Source: CAWUKT01 sp963923035 (GTDB lineage Bacteria; Bacteroidota; Bacteroidia; J057; JADKCL01). Taken from it: a DNA stretch of 64,000 nucleotides. Under the pieces are notes generated by a model. That model worked only from the letters and a program-made list of their open reading frames with translations, was not told where the DNA came from and did not search any database. The DNA is taken from contig CAWUKT010000021.1 in assembly GCA_963923035.1 (NCBI GenBank), positions 24,364 to 88,363 on the forward strand, read 5' to 3'. Positions 49,035-57,304 of the stretch are shown here, in pieces. Position 1 is the first letter of the stretch. Every line of letters starts with the position of its first letter. The position numbers were made by a program, and so were the translations under genes.

Positions 49035-51290
49035 ATGAAGATGAGCAGTATAAGGAACGCCTTCGGAATTAACTTATTATCTAATGTCGAGTATTCTCGA
49101 GTTGGTCCAGGACAACTGCTGATAAACCTGGGTAGAAAGAGTCTTTTGATTAAATCAGAAGCGGCTATAGTCGTACTTTCTTGTTTGGAAAAAGGGCCAG
49201 CTACGCTTGAACAGCTACTGTTAGAGCTGATTAGCGTGCCACCTTTAGAATTGTTAGCAGTGCTGGAAAAACTGATCTCTTATAATGTTATTTCAAATGA
49301 AGGCATATCAACTGGAAAAGAGAGCATGTATGAGGACAGTTTTAAAACCTTTTTAAGAGAGGTCCAAACGAATGGGAACAAAAGTCTGAGATTAGCTGTT
49401 ATTCAAAATGAATTACCCTTCACAGATGAGTTTTGGCAAACTTTAAACCTAGGTGGAATCAACGTTTCCCTAGACAGTAAAGTCTCTGTGTTTTTTTATA
49501 GGAGTTTTGATGATTTTGGATTTCTGACGGAGTATGAAAGAACCAGAGACTGTTATATGTTTGGCGCAAGCGAAGGGAAATTCTTGTTAGGCCCCATCTT
49601 GAAGTCTTCCTCGGCTGATTTCTGTTGGAGTTGTGTCTCGCACAAAGCCATGAAAAACAGTACAAGAACTCAGCTATTGGCTAATTCAGAAGCTACAATA
49701 AGGTCCTCAGTAAGTTCAAATGTTCTTCATCCTTGGCTACAAAACCATTTAGCTGTCAATCTTGGGATTGAGTATGCACGGTTCATCTACCAAGGCCAAA
49801 ACCCCAATATAGAAAACGCTATCCTCGAAATAGACCCTCTCAACGGCACCCGCACTGTCCACAAAATCACCAAACGCCCCCAATGTCCAGTCTGCGGCGA
49901 TCCCTCTATCATGACCAGGCCGCCCAAGCCAATCACCATCAATCCCCAAACCCGAAAATCAGATGACGCCGGGGGCTACCGAACGGTAAGTCCGGAAGAG
50001 ACCCTGGCCAAATACGAACACCACGTCAGTCCGCTCACCGGGATTGTGCCCTATCTCAAACCCTATCAAACCGGGAAAGCACCCCTGATCCACAATTATT
50101 CCTCCGGCCGAAACATCGCCCTCCAGAGCAAATCCATGTTCTGGCTGAACATGCACCTTAGGAGCGGGAATGGAGGAAAGGGCAAAACGGAGTTGCAGGC
50201 CAAGGTCGGAGCATTGTGTGAGGCAATCGAAAGGTATTGCATCATGTACCACGGGGAAACCTATACTGTAAAAGGTTCCTTGGAGACTTTACCCGAGGCC
50301 ATTCACCCCAATGCCTGCATGAATTACAGCGATGAACAACTCGCTCACCGTGACATCGCCAACCAGGATGCCACGAAGTTCTATGCCTTGGTTCCCATTC
50401 CATTTGACGAGAAAGAGGAAATGGAATGGACTCCGGTCTATAGCTTGACCCAGGAGAAATTCAAGTATCTTCCCGCATGCTACTGCTACGCCCAGTACCC
50501 GGCTGAGGATGAAATGCGCATGTATTCTTATCCCGACTCAAATGGCTGTGCCTCGGGGAATACCTTGGAAGAGGCGATTTTGCAAGGATTTCTGGAGTTG
50601 GTAGAGCGGGATGGAGCAGCGATTTGGTGGTATAACCGTCTTCAACGGCCCCAAGTCGACCTGGCCTCCGCGCAAAATGAGTACATCGACAAAGTGGTCG
50701 CCTACTACGAAGAGATCGGACGGGAATTGTATGTACTCGATCTGACGACTGATCTTGGGATTCCAGTATTTGCCTCTATCAGTTACCGAAAAGATCCCGC
50801 AGTGAAGGATGAAGTCCTCTACGCTTTTGGTGCGCATGTAGAAGCAGGTATCGCCTTGGAAAGGGCCATCATCGAAATGAATCAATTGCTGCCCTTGGCG
50901 GAGATCACCGATGGGAAATACCTGATCGATGATCCGGTTTTTGTCCGCTGGTTGCAGTTTATCAGGGTTGAGGACCACGCATGGTTGCGCCCAGCACCGG
51001 TGCCTTCCCGCAATATTCAAACGGATTATCCCCCACTTTGTCCGCCTACGATTCACGGTGCCATCCATTGCTGTGTGGACGCCGCCCGTGAAGTGGGGTT
51101 GGAAACCCTGGTCTTGGATATGACCCAGCCCGATGTGGGCATGCCGGTTGCCAAAGTGATGGTGCCTGGGCTCCGCCATATGTGGAAGCGCCTTGCTCCG
51201 GGAAGGTTGTACGATGTGCCCGTGAAAATGGGTTGGCTGGAGAAGGCGTTGGAAGAGGAAGAGTTGAATCCGATCGGCATTTTTATTTGA
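49035..51290 (+). CDS. Fused TOMM leader-binding/YcaO cyclodehydratase
   Basis: The start is taken at ATG 49035, with TTG 49032 just before it. In this 751-aa fusion, residues about 1-290 are the TOMM precursor leader-peptide-binding part (winged-helix start plus E1-like region) with the paired-Cys zinc site DFCWSCVSHK and RPQCPVCGDP. Residues about 330-751 are YcaO: GKGKTELQAKVGALCEAIERY and ASGNTLEEAILQGFLELVERD form the ATP site, and the C-terminus ends NPIGIFI. The enzyme should convert Cys/Ser/Thr of a bound precursor into azolines. Candidate precursors are encoded 12 bp before and 8 bp after. AT-rich DNA codes for the first about 250 residues, normal GC for the YcaO part. No FMN azoline dehydrogenase gene is seen nearby. 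Confidence 0.92.
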   Translation: MKMSSIRNAFGINLLSNVEYSRVGPGQLLINLGRKSLLIKSEAAIVVLSCLEKGPATLEQLLLELISVPPLELLAVLEKLISYNVISNEGISTGKESMYEDSFKTFLREVQTNGNKSLRLAVIQNELPFTDEFWQTLNLGGINVSLDSKVSVFFYRSFDDFGFLTEYERTRDCYMFGASEGKFLLGPILKSSSADFCWSCVSHKAMKNSTRTQLLANSEATIRSSVSSNVLHPWLQNHLAVNLGIEYARFIYQGQNPNIENAILEIDPLNGTRTVHKITKRPQCPVCGDPSIMTRPPKPITINPQTRKSDDAGGYRTVSPEETLAKYEHHVSPLTGIVPYLKPYQTGKAPLIHNYSSGRNIALQSKSMFWLNMHLRSGNGGKGKTELQAKVGALCEAIERYCIMYHGETYTVKGSLETLPEAIHPNACMNYSDEQLAHRDIANQDATKFYALVPIPFDEKEEMEWTPVYSLTQEKFKYLPACYCYAQYPAEDEMRMYSYPDSNGCASGNTLEEAILQGFLELVERDGAAIWWYNRLQRPQVDLASAQNEYIDKVVAYYEEIGRELYVLDLTTDLGIPVFASISYRKDPAVKDEVLYAFGAHVEAGIALERAIIEMNQLLPLAEITDGKYLIDDPVFVRWLQFIRVEDHAWLRPAPVPSRNIQTDYPPLCPPTIHGAIHCCVDAAREVGLETLVLDMTQPDVGMPVAKVMVPGLRHMWKRLAPGRLYDVPVKMGWLEKALEEEELNPIGIFI

Positions 51291-51298
51291 AATCAACA

Positions 51299-51913
51299 AT
51301 GGAAGAATTAAAATCAGTGTTTTCGAAATGGGCTAAAGAAGGGCAGTTGCCTTTGACGAGCTTGTTCATGTCGTGGTTGGTAAAAGAAGCGAGTACTGCG
51401 AATTCCCAGAAGTCGTTAGTTGAAAAGATTCATACCCATTACAATGACCTTATACTCAATATGGAGTTGAACCTGTCTCTGGGAGAGGTATTTAAAAAAG
51501 ATGCGGATTTCCGAAGGGCGATGGTCACAAATGGAGTTCTAATGGGTTGGACAAAGGATTCGGAGCAATTGGGAGGATATAGAAAGGCAAAAATCAATAG
51601 TTCTGGAATTATCCTTTACTATTGGGTTGAAGAGGATATTAATAAGGAGGAATTTGTAAGGAATGGGGATTGGAAACTATTGATAAGGAATGGTTTGGGA
51701 AGTGGGAAATGGGACTATTATGGGGGATGTGGAATGATAATCCCAAGGGAAGTCGGGATTGAATTGGATGAAAATGTAGGTACTTCTATTACCCAAACAA
51801 AGGGGGATTCTACCTTCGTTGTCTTACCGTTTAAGCTTTTTGAACGTGAAGGGCCCAATTTTAAATTCACCGGAGACTCCGACCATGTAATTTTAACCTG
51901 TAGCTGCTGTTGA
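51299..51913 (+). CDS. Candidate TOMM precursor 2 (204 aa, C-terminal TCSCC)
   Basis: The start is ATG 51299, 8 bp after the YcaO stop; the longer frame upstream overlaps YcaO out of frame. The 204-aa protein is a short paralogue of the 397-aa protein before YcaO. The N-terminal helices (MEELKSVFSKWAKEG...) lead to FRRAMVTNGVLMGWTKDSEQL, then EEFVRNGDWKLLIRNGLGSG, YYGGCGMIIPREVGIELDEN and DSTFVVLPFKLF. The last pattern resembles the end of nitrile-hydratase-like leader peptides. It ends SDHVILTCSCC: five consecutive heterocyclisable residues at the extreme C-terminus. With a cyclodehydratase gene directly upstream, this is the best precursor candidate in the window. AT-rich like its paralogue. 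Confidence 0.65.
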   Translation: MEELKSVFSKWAKEGQLPLTSLFMSWLVKEASTANSQKSLVEKIHTHYNDLILNMELNLSLGEVFKKDADFRRAMVTNGVLMGWTKDSEQLGGYRKAKINSSGIILYYWVEEDINKEEFVRNGDWKLLIRNGLGSGKWDYYGGCGMIIPREVGIELDENVGTSITQTKGDSTFVVLPFKLFEREGPNFKFTGDSDHVILTCSCC

Positions 51914-51917
51914 ACTC

Positions 51918-53195
51918 ATGGCAATTTCTTTGTTTTCTAACCTAACGTTTCCGAAATCGACCTATTTCAGTCAATTATCAATTGCGGAACAGGAAACATT
52001 CTCCATCCTATCCAAAGTCTTCCACTTCAAAGTCAACCAATACGTCCTGGACCACCTAATTGACTGGGAAAAAGTCCCCGGAGACCCCATCTATCGATAC
52101 ACCTTTCCCCGTAAGGAAATGCTGTCCGAGACTGACTTTGAATATTTAAAGAGCTTCATGGAATTGGGGTTGCCTGAGGAAATGCGTCTGCATTTTTTAA
52201 CGAGGGTGCGAAATTCAATGCTCCCGAAATCGGTCTACTCCTCCGAGAGTCTCCCCCGGAATCCCAATGGCGATCCCATCCAAGGCATGTATTCCAACTT
52301 CCCCACCATCGTCAGCCTTTTTCCCGCGCCGATGGTCCTGACCTGTCACAGTTACTGCAACTACTGCTTCCGCTGGATTTTGTTTGGGAACAAAAATGTC
52401 CAGACGAATTCCTCTTATACCGATCCCCAAACTCCGATTCCGTGGCTCAAAGCCAATCCTCAAGTAAGCGATGCCCTCTTCACCGGGGCCGATCCACTCA
52501 TTTGCAATTCCAAAACCCTCTGGAAATATATTGAGCCAGTGTTGGAAGTCGATTCCATTCAGGTAATTCGGCTCAGCTCGAAGTCGTTGGCGTATTGGCC
52601 CTTCCGCTTTACCACAGACAAAGATGCCGATGACTTACTACGACTCTTCGAGCGGATCATCGCCCGAGGCAAACACCTCAATTTCTGCGCCCACTTCACC
52701 CACCCCCGCGAACTCGAACACCCCGAAGTCGCCAAGGCCGTTCAACGCATCCGCAATACAGGAGCCGTCATACGCACCCAAGGCCCGCTCATCCGCGGGG
52801 TCAACGACTCAGCCCAGGTCTGGGCGGATATGTGGGCGAAGCAAATCAATATGGGCATGGTGCCCTATTATATGTTCATCGAGGCGGATCACCACCCCCA
52901 ACAATGCTTCCGCGTCCCCCTCGCCGAAGCCCTCCAAATTTTCCAGGAGGCCCAAAAGATCACCACGGGCCTCGCCCGTACCGTCCGAGGCCCCGTCTTC
53001 ATGTACGACCTCAACCGCGTCCTCCTCGACGGCACCACCACCCTCAACGGCCAGAAATACTTTGTCCTCAAAACCCTCCAAGCTCCCCCCGGCTGCGACT
53101 CCGAAGGCGACATCAAGCTCGTCCCCTACGATCCCCACACCAAAGACCTCGGCAACCTCTACGAACTCTTCAACGGCCAGCCCGCCAACGCTTAG
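51918..53195 (+). CDS. KamA-family radical SAM protein (lysine 2,3-aminomutase-like)
   Basis: This 425-aa protein starts 4 bp after the candidate precursor. It has the KamA-type radical SAM motif in LTCHSYCNYCFRW (CxxxCxxC, about residues 142-152), DALFTGADPLI, RLSSKSLAYWP and HFTHPRELEHPEV, followed by QGPLIRGVNDS and YYMFIEADHH. Family members are PLP-dependent aminomutases such as lysine 2,3-aminomutase and EpmB. Whether this one makes a beta-amino acid for the RiPP, alters a peptide side chain, or is a regulatory bystander is unknown. It is the last gene of the operon, followed by a terminator. The first about 90 bp are AT-rich like the precursor gene; the rest is GC-rich. Confidence 0.87.
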   Translation: MAISLFSNLTFPKSTYFSQLSIAEQETFSILSKVFHFKVNQYVLDHLIDWEKVPGDPIYRYTFPRKEMLSETDFEYLKSFMELGLPEEMRLHFLTRVRNSMLPKSVYSSESLPRNPNGDPIQGMYSNFPTIVSLFPAPMVLTCHSYCNYCFRWILFGNKNVQTNSSYTDPQTPIPWLKANPQVSDALFTGADPLICNSKTLWKYIEPVLEVDSIQVIRLSSKSLAYWPFRFTTDKDADDLLRLFERIIARGKHLNFCAHFTHPRELEHPEVAKAVQRIRNTGAVIRTQGPLIRGVNDSAQVWADMWAKQINMGMVPYYMFIEADHHPQQCFRVPLAEALQIFQEAQKITTGLARTVRGPVFMYDLNRVLLDGTTTLNGQKYFVLKTLQAPPGCDSEGDIKLVPYDPHTKDLGNLYELFNGQPANA

Positions 53196-53221
53196 CCTGG
53201 CCGTTCCCCCAAATACCCCCT

Positions 53222-53246
53222 AGCCGCCCACCCGGGCGGCTTTTTG
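53222..53246 (+). terminator. Terminator of the TOMM operon
   Basis: AGCCGCCC-accc-GGGCGGCT followed by TTTTT, 27 bp after the KamA-like stop. The spacer 53247-53487 before the next gene shows no other element that I can name. Confidence 0.9.
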
Positions 53247-53487
53247 CGTATAGAACGGCACCCTGCACCGCCCGGTGCAATAGCGTGTAATATTTTTCAT
53301 GACCACCCCTCCCTACTTTTGAAATGTCGGCAAGGGAATACGCAAAGCGCTCACTACCAGTGAGCTTCGGCGAACTCCCCCAACGACACCAACCTTAAAC
53401 CAAATTTCAAATTCCGGCCCGGCCGGGACCTGAATCCGCTGCCCAACAGCAGCCCAGGACCGCCGTGCCCACAACAAAAAAATCGTC

Positions 53488-54333
53488 ATGAAAAACACGT
53501 TCAACATGAACGTGGCCACCCAAGGTTCGGTGGCCCGTCTGGGAGAAGTATGTCCTGTCCTCAACCTTCGCAAATTCACCGTTTGTGCGCTCTTTTTCCT
53601 CCTCTCTTCCCTGCAACTCCTTCAAGCCCAGTCCGCTGGCATCACCTGGGTTGACCGCGACTCCTTCAAGATCGGTTACCTCGTTGACACCGAATCCAGT
53701 ACCCTCAACGCGAACAGTAACTATTCTGTCAAATTGCACCTGGAGATGGTCGACGAACAAACCTGCATCGGGGGCCATTTTGACCTCACCTGGCCGTCCT
53801 CCGTTTTCCTGGACACCGCCAACAGCACCTATAGCGTCCCGGGGACCAGTTGGTTGGGGGAGAGTCACCAAATCATTGGGGGTCAGAGCGATGGGGCGAC
53901 GGCCTACGAAGCGACCTTTGACCTGTCCCGGGAGGATGCCATTGCGCAGACCGGCTCCGGCTGGGTCATGACCGCCCACTTCGTCGTCGGGCCCAACAAT
54001 ATCTCCACCAGCGAGGCCATCGTGTACATGGATGGCGGCATCACGCCCATCGAAAACATCGACCTGAAACAGGCGGCTCCCCAGCAACCTTCCTTGCCCG
54101 CTCCGTCCACCCGCGTTTTCCCGAATCCCTTTACCGAATCCATCCAGGTCGAAAGTGCCTCCGGCAATCCGGTCCAGGTCCGACTCATCGGGTCCACCGG
54201 CACGACTTTGGCCCGCCGCGAGCTGCTCCCGGGGACCCAATGGGACTTGAGTCACCTGCCCGCCGGCGCCTATTTCCTCGAAATCCACGAAGAAGGCCAC
54301 GTTCCCCAGGTCCAACGGATCTTGAAACGGTAG
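53488..54333 (+). CDS. T9SS type A cargo protein
   Basis: The 281-aa product has a long charged N-region before a hydrophobic signal core (LRKFTVCALFFLLSSLQLLQAQ), a beta-sandwich domain of cohesin-like appearance (SNYSVKLHLEMVDEQTCIGGHFDLTW...GSGWVMTAHFVVG) and a C-terminal type A sorting domain (TRVFPNPFTESIQVES...LPAGAYFLEI...VQRILKR). It should be secreted through T9SS and attached or released at the surface. It is a structural relative of the protein encoded at 56325-57158, which has the same three-part layout and the same unusually long N-region. Confidence 0.83.
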   Translation: MKNTFNMNVATQGSVARLGEVCPVLNLRKFTVCALFFLLSSLQLLQAQSAGITWVDRDSFKIGYLVDTESSTLNANSNYSVKLHLEMVDEQTCIGGHFDLTWPSSVFLDTANSTYSVPGTSWLGESHQIIGGQSDGATAYEATFDLSREDAIAQTGSGWVMTAHFVVGPNNISTSEAIVYMDGGITPIENIDLKQAAPQQPSLPAPSTRVFPNPFTESIQVESASGNPVQVRLIGSTGTTLARRELLPGTQWDLSHLPAGAYFLEIHEEGHVPQVQRILKR

Positions 54334-54357
54334 CCGCCGCCTCGGTAAAAAAACTTG

Positions 54358-54382
54358 AAAGCAGGTCGTTCAGGCCTGCTTT
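54358..54382. terminator. Bidirectional terminator between convergent genes
   Basis: AAAGCAGG / CCTGCTTT with T-run on the plus side and TTCAAGTTTTTTT on the minus side. It overlaps the last codons of the minus-strand 473-aa gene. Confidence 0.8.
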
Positions 54383-55791
54383 TCGTGTGGAAGAATTTCG
54401 CCCAGCTTGTCCAAAAACCAATCCCGGCCCGCATGGTATTCCGATTGTTCGATCTCAGCTTTCAATTTCTCGGCCCGCTTGGGCTTGTCGGGGGGGAGGG
54501 AAACGAGTCGGCGGAAAAAGCGAATGAATTCCTGGTAGTTTTTCAGGCGTTGCGGACGGAGATGCTTGTGGCGGCGGAGGAAAATGCGGAACGAAGTCAA
54601 CAGGGATTCGAGGGCGCGGTCGTCCTGGTTTTCGTAGTAAATCCGCAACAGGTAGGAACGGGCATCCAGGACCACAAACGGATCTTTGGAAGCGGACAAG
54701 ACCCGGTGCATATAGGATTCGGCCTTTTCAAACCGTCGTTCCGCAAATGCCAGCCGCCCTTTCAAATACGTCCCAATGGTTTCGGAATAGCTCGGCGGAA
54801 GTTGGTCCGAATACTCCTCCATAAAGTTGCGGGCCCAATTGTAGTTGTGGGTCAGGATCGCCGCCGTCACCACCGATTTGAAGTGCCAGGGCTCAATTCC
54901 ATCCTCCTGAATCAGAATGTCCCGCTCCAACATTTCCTTGTAGAGATGGAATACCTCCGCCCGATATGCTTGTTCGCCCTGGTTCAATTGCCGGATGCAG
55001 TGGTTGAGGACATTGGTATAAATTTCCTTGGCTTCCCGCTTCACCAATTCCCGGCTGAACTCGGTCAGCGTTTCTTTCACCTTGACATAGCGGTGGTGGA
55101 GTTCCGGAGCGGTCACCATTTGGTAGAGGCTATAATAGATTTGAACCAATTGCGAATCCGCCCAGGCGCCTTCCTCCAACTGCTTCACAATGGCCGGCCA
55201 CAATCGGATGGGAGGGACCTCGTCCAATTCGGGAAACATTTTGTGGGCGGAATGGTAGACGACGGCCTGGTAAACGACCCGCGCCACAAAAGCCGTTTCG
55301 GTTCCCACCAACAATTCGTTCATCTCAAAATTTTTCCGCCCCTCCACCTTGGCCTGGTAGAGCAGAATCTCGGCCCGGAGGCGGTTGTTGAAGTCAGCCT
55401 GGTCCAGACTGAGCGATTTGTCGGCCTCTTGTTTGAGGTATTTGTCGAGGAGGGCAGGAAAATGACGGGTGGCGTGGAGTTGATTCATGGCGCGGGCCAC
55501 AAACAGGGTCATCTCGGAGGAGTCGAGGAACAGGCGGTAAGCGAGGAAATCGGTCAGCTTACGGAACAGTTCGGAACGGAGATTTCGGATTTGTTTGTCC
55601 GAAAACGCCTTGCCGGGATAGAGAACCGCATACAATTCTTCGTGGGTCAGATCCGTTTCCTGCAATACATCCCAAACCTGAAGCAAGACTTCGTCCCGCT
55701 TCCGGCGGCTATTCGCGAGCTGGCCCCTGAATTCGTCTTTTTCCCACTGCGATACATGCTCAATGAAATATTCGAGCTTAGAACTTGGCAT
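54370..55791 (-). CDS. 473-aa helical (TPR-like) protein, paralogue 2
   Basis: Exactly 473 aa, as for the protein encoded at 38292-39713, with corresponding landmarks: N-terminal SKLEYFIEHVSQWEKDEF, LRSELFRKLTDFLAYRLF, VQIYYSLYQMV, TPR-like LKGRLAFAERRFEKAESYM and ARSYLLRIYYENQDDRALESLL, and C-terminal NYQEFIRFFRRLV...DWFLDKLGEIL. All helical, no signal peptide. The conserved DWFLDKLGEI / GWLLAKLGEL end is striking and may be a docking element. Function unknown. Its neighbour in each location is different. Confidence 0.7.
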   Translation of the reverse strand: MPSSKLEYFIEHVSQWEKDEFRGQLANSRRKRDEVLLQVWDVLQETDLTHEELYAVLYPGKAFSDKQIRNLRSELFRKLTDFLAYRLFLDSSEMTLFVARAMNQLHATRHFPALLDKYLKQEADKSLSLDQADFNNRLRAEILLYQAKVEGRKNFEMNELLVGTETAFVARVVYQAVVYHSAHKMFPELDEVPPIRLWPAIVKQLEEGAWADSQLVQIYYSLYQMVTAPELHHRYVKVKETLTEFSRELVKREAKEIYTNVLNHCIRQLNQGEQAYRAEVFHLYKEMLERDILIQEDGIEPWHFKSVVTAAILTHNYNWARNFMEEYSDQLPPSYSETIGTYLKGRLAFAERRFEKAESYMHRVLSASKDPFVVLDARSYLLRIYYENQDDRALESLLTSFRIFLRRHKHLRPQRLKNYQEFIRFFRRLVSLPPDKPKRAEKLKAEIEQSEYHAGRDWFLDKLGEILPHEKQA

Positions 55792-56324
55792 AATCCTTTG
55801 GTTTCGTCGGTCGTGAACGCGGGTGCAGAGGGTGACGAATCGATGGTACGCAAAAAATAGGCCGAAGAATAGGGATTTATTCTGGCACCACCAAGTGAAA
55901 AAGAGGCTTTGTGGCCTTGGGAAGGGGGAAAGGGAGGGAAAAGGGACAATCTCAGAAACGCGTACATTTTTTTGCGGAGGGAGAAGGGCAAATTGAAAAT
56001 GTAATCGAAAATGCTCCCGGCCAGGAGAGGACGTTGGCCGGGGAGGGAAGTAAAAAAGGATCAGATTTCCCGCTTCAATTCAGTCCTCAAACGATCAACC
56101 AACTCCTGAGCGTTTAGCTCCCCGCGGCTCAATTGACACCAATTGTTCGCGTGATGTAACTGGGTGTATGGGCTGGTTACCAGCCACTTTTTGGCCTTGC
56201 TCCATGGAATCGCGCAACCAAGGCCACTCCTGATTCATTCATTCCGCACCAGTGTTTTTCCCCGGATGGGGCCGGATGAAGTATGCCTTCACCGGATTGA
56301 AATCAACTCTTTAATCGTAGAAAA
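55792..56324. other. 533-bp spacer without a convincing gene
   Basis: The spacer lies between the divergent 473-aa gene and the next T9SS cargo gene. It contains an imperfect hairpin CTCCCGGCC / GGCCGGGGAG near 56014-56045 and small open frames (for example 55911-56117) with no recognisable start context or coding character. I see no motif of the GTTAAC-N14-GTTAT type here. Confidence 0.5.
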
Positions 56325-57158
56325 ATGGAAAACAAACTGTTTGATGCCGCCGGCCCAGGTGCCGGTGCGGCCAAGGAATCTTTCGCCTCCTCTTTTCAGC
56401 TGCCGACTGCTTTTGTCACCTGCAAAGCCTTCATTCGACAAATTGTCCTGTTACTCCTGTGTGGCGCTGCCATTTTCTCGCCGCTTCTGGCCCAGGACAC
56501 GCTTCAATACGACCTCGCCGACCTCGGTTTTGAGATCGTCGCCCCCAACGTCCGGCTGGACTCCGGGGAGACAGCGACCTTTTCCGTCCGGACGACGGAA
56601 GCCGTCAAGGATGCCATCGCTTACCGCGTGGCACTGGGCCTGGGTGCCTCGACAGCCGAGCCCGCCAGGGGCGATTTTGACTTCGCCGATGCCTGGTTCC
56701 CCGCGGGCACTCCCCAGCTGAGCTGGGGTGGGGGAGAGGTGGTGGTCGACGCGACCACCGCTGTCCCGACCACAGGCAGCGGCCCCCTGTTCCAGCTCAC
56801 GCTGGAATCCAACGCCGACAACGTTCCCGCCGCCCAACTCATCGCCGGAGGCGGCGGGCACGTCCTGATCGTCATCGAAGACATCGGCTTCAAGCAGGCC
56901 CCCGCACCCAAGACGGACACGGATGGCCCGGTCTTTTTCCCGAATCCCTGCACCACCCAGCTCCAATTCAATTGGCACGGCGAGGTACCAACCCGGGCCA
57001 CCTTCTACAACCTCCAGGGCCAGGCTGTCCTGCAATTGGACCCAAGTCAATTGGAGCTTGGTCGCATCGAAGGCCTGAATTTACCCACCGGTCGCTACCA
57101 GATCGTGTTGGAAAGTGCCGAGCACTTGGAACGTGTCCACACGCTCATCGTCCGATAA
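56325..57158 (+). CDS. T9SS type A cargo protein
   Basis: The 277-aa product has a long N-region (MENKLFDAAGPGAGAAKESF...) before the hydrophobic signal (IRQIVLLLLCGAAIFSPLLAQ), a beta-sandwich domain (LDSGETATFSVRTTEAVKDAIAYRVALGL... GPLFQLTLESNADN) and a type A sorting domain (VFFPNPCTTQLQFN...NLPTGRYQIVLES...VHTLIVR). Overall layout equals that of the protein at 53488-54333, with little residue identity in the middle. Expected to be surface-bound or released by T9SS. A strong terminator follows 15 bp after the stop. Confidence 0.83.
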   Translation: MENKLFDAAGPGAGAAKESFASSFQLPTAFVTCKAFIRQIVLLLLCGAAIFSPLLAQDTLQYDLADLGFEIVAPNVRLDSGETATFSVRTTEAVKDAIAYRVALGLGASTAEPARGDFDFADAWFPAGTPQLSWGGGEVVVDATTAVPTTGSGPLFQLTLESNADNVPAAQLIAGGGGHVLIVIEDIGFKQAPAPKTDTDGPVFFPNPCTTQLQFNWHGEVPTRATFYNLQGQAVLQLDPSQLELGRIEGLNLPTGRYQIVLESAEHLERVHTLIVR

Positions 57159-57173
57159 CCATCGACGAGTTGA

Positions 57174-57209
57174 ATCCCCCCGCCGAATCCGGATCGGCGG
57201 GGGGATTTT
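57174..57209 (+). terminator. Terminator of the T9SS cargo gene
   Basis: A perfect 13-bp stem, ATCCCCCCGCCGA / TCGGCGGGGGGAT, with ATCCGGA loop and TTTT tail. Confidence 0.9.
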
Positions 57210-57217
57210 GTATTGCC

Positions 57218-57261
57218 TCATTCTCCCCCAATTTGCCCATTTTCTAAATTTTCCCATTCTC
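57218..57261 (+). repeat. Extragenic AT-rich repeat, copy 2
   Basis: CATTCTCCCCCAATTTGCCCATT-n-AAATTTTCCCATT, a member of the family at 26304, 60623 and 60687. It lies 19 bp upstream of a GTTAAC-N14-GTTAT motif. Confidence 0.55.
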
Positions 57262-57279
57262 ACCCCGCCCACTTTCCCC

Positions 57280-57304
57280 GTTAACAATCCCCGAAATCCG
57301 TTAT
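57280..57304 (+). promoter_or_regulatory. GTTAAC-N14-GTTAT motif, copy 5
   Basis: GTTAAC, AATCCCCGAAATCC, GTTAT. There is no large gene directly downstream; the next element is a short region ending in a strong terminator at 57466-57491. Confidence 0.6.

Noticed and set aside
55911..56117. Small open frame in the 533-bp spacer
   Set aside because: Lys/Glu/Gly-rich translation of a purine-rich stretch, no conserved features and no start context.
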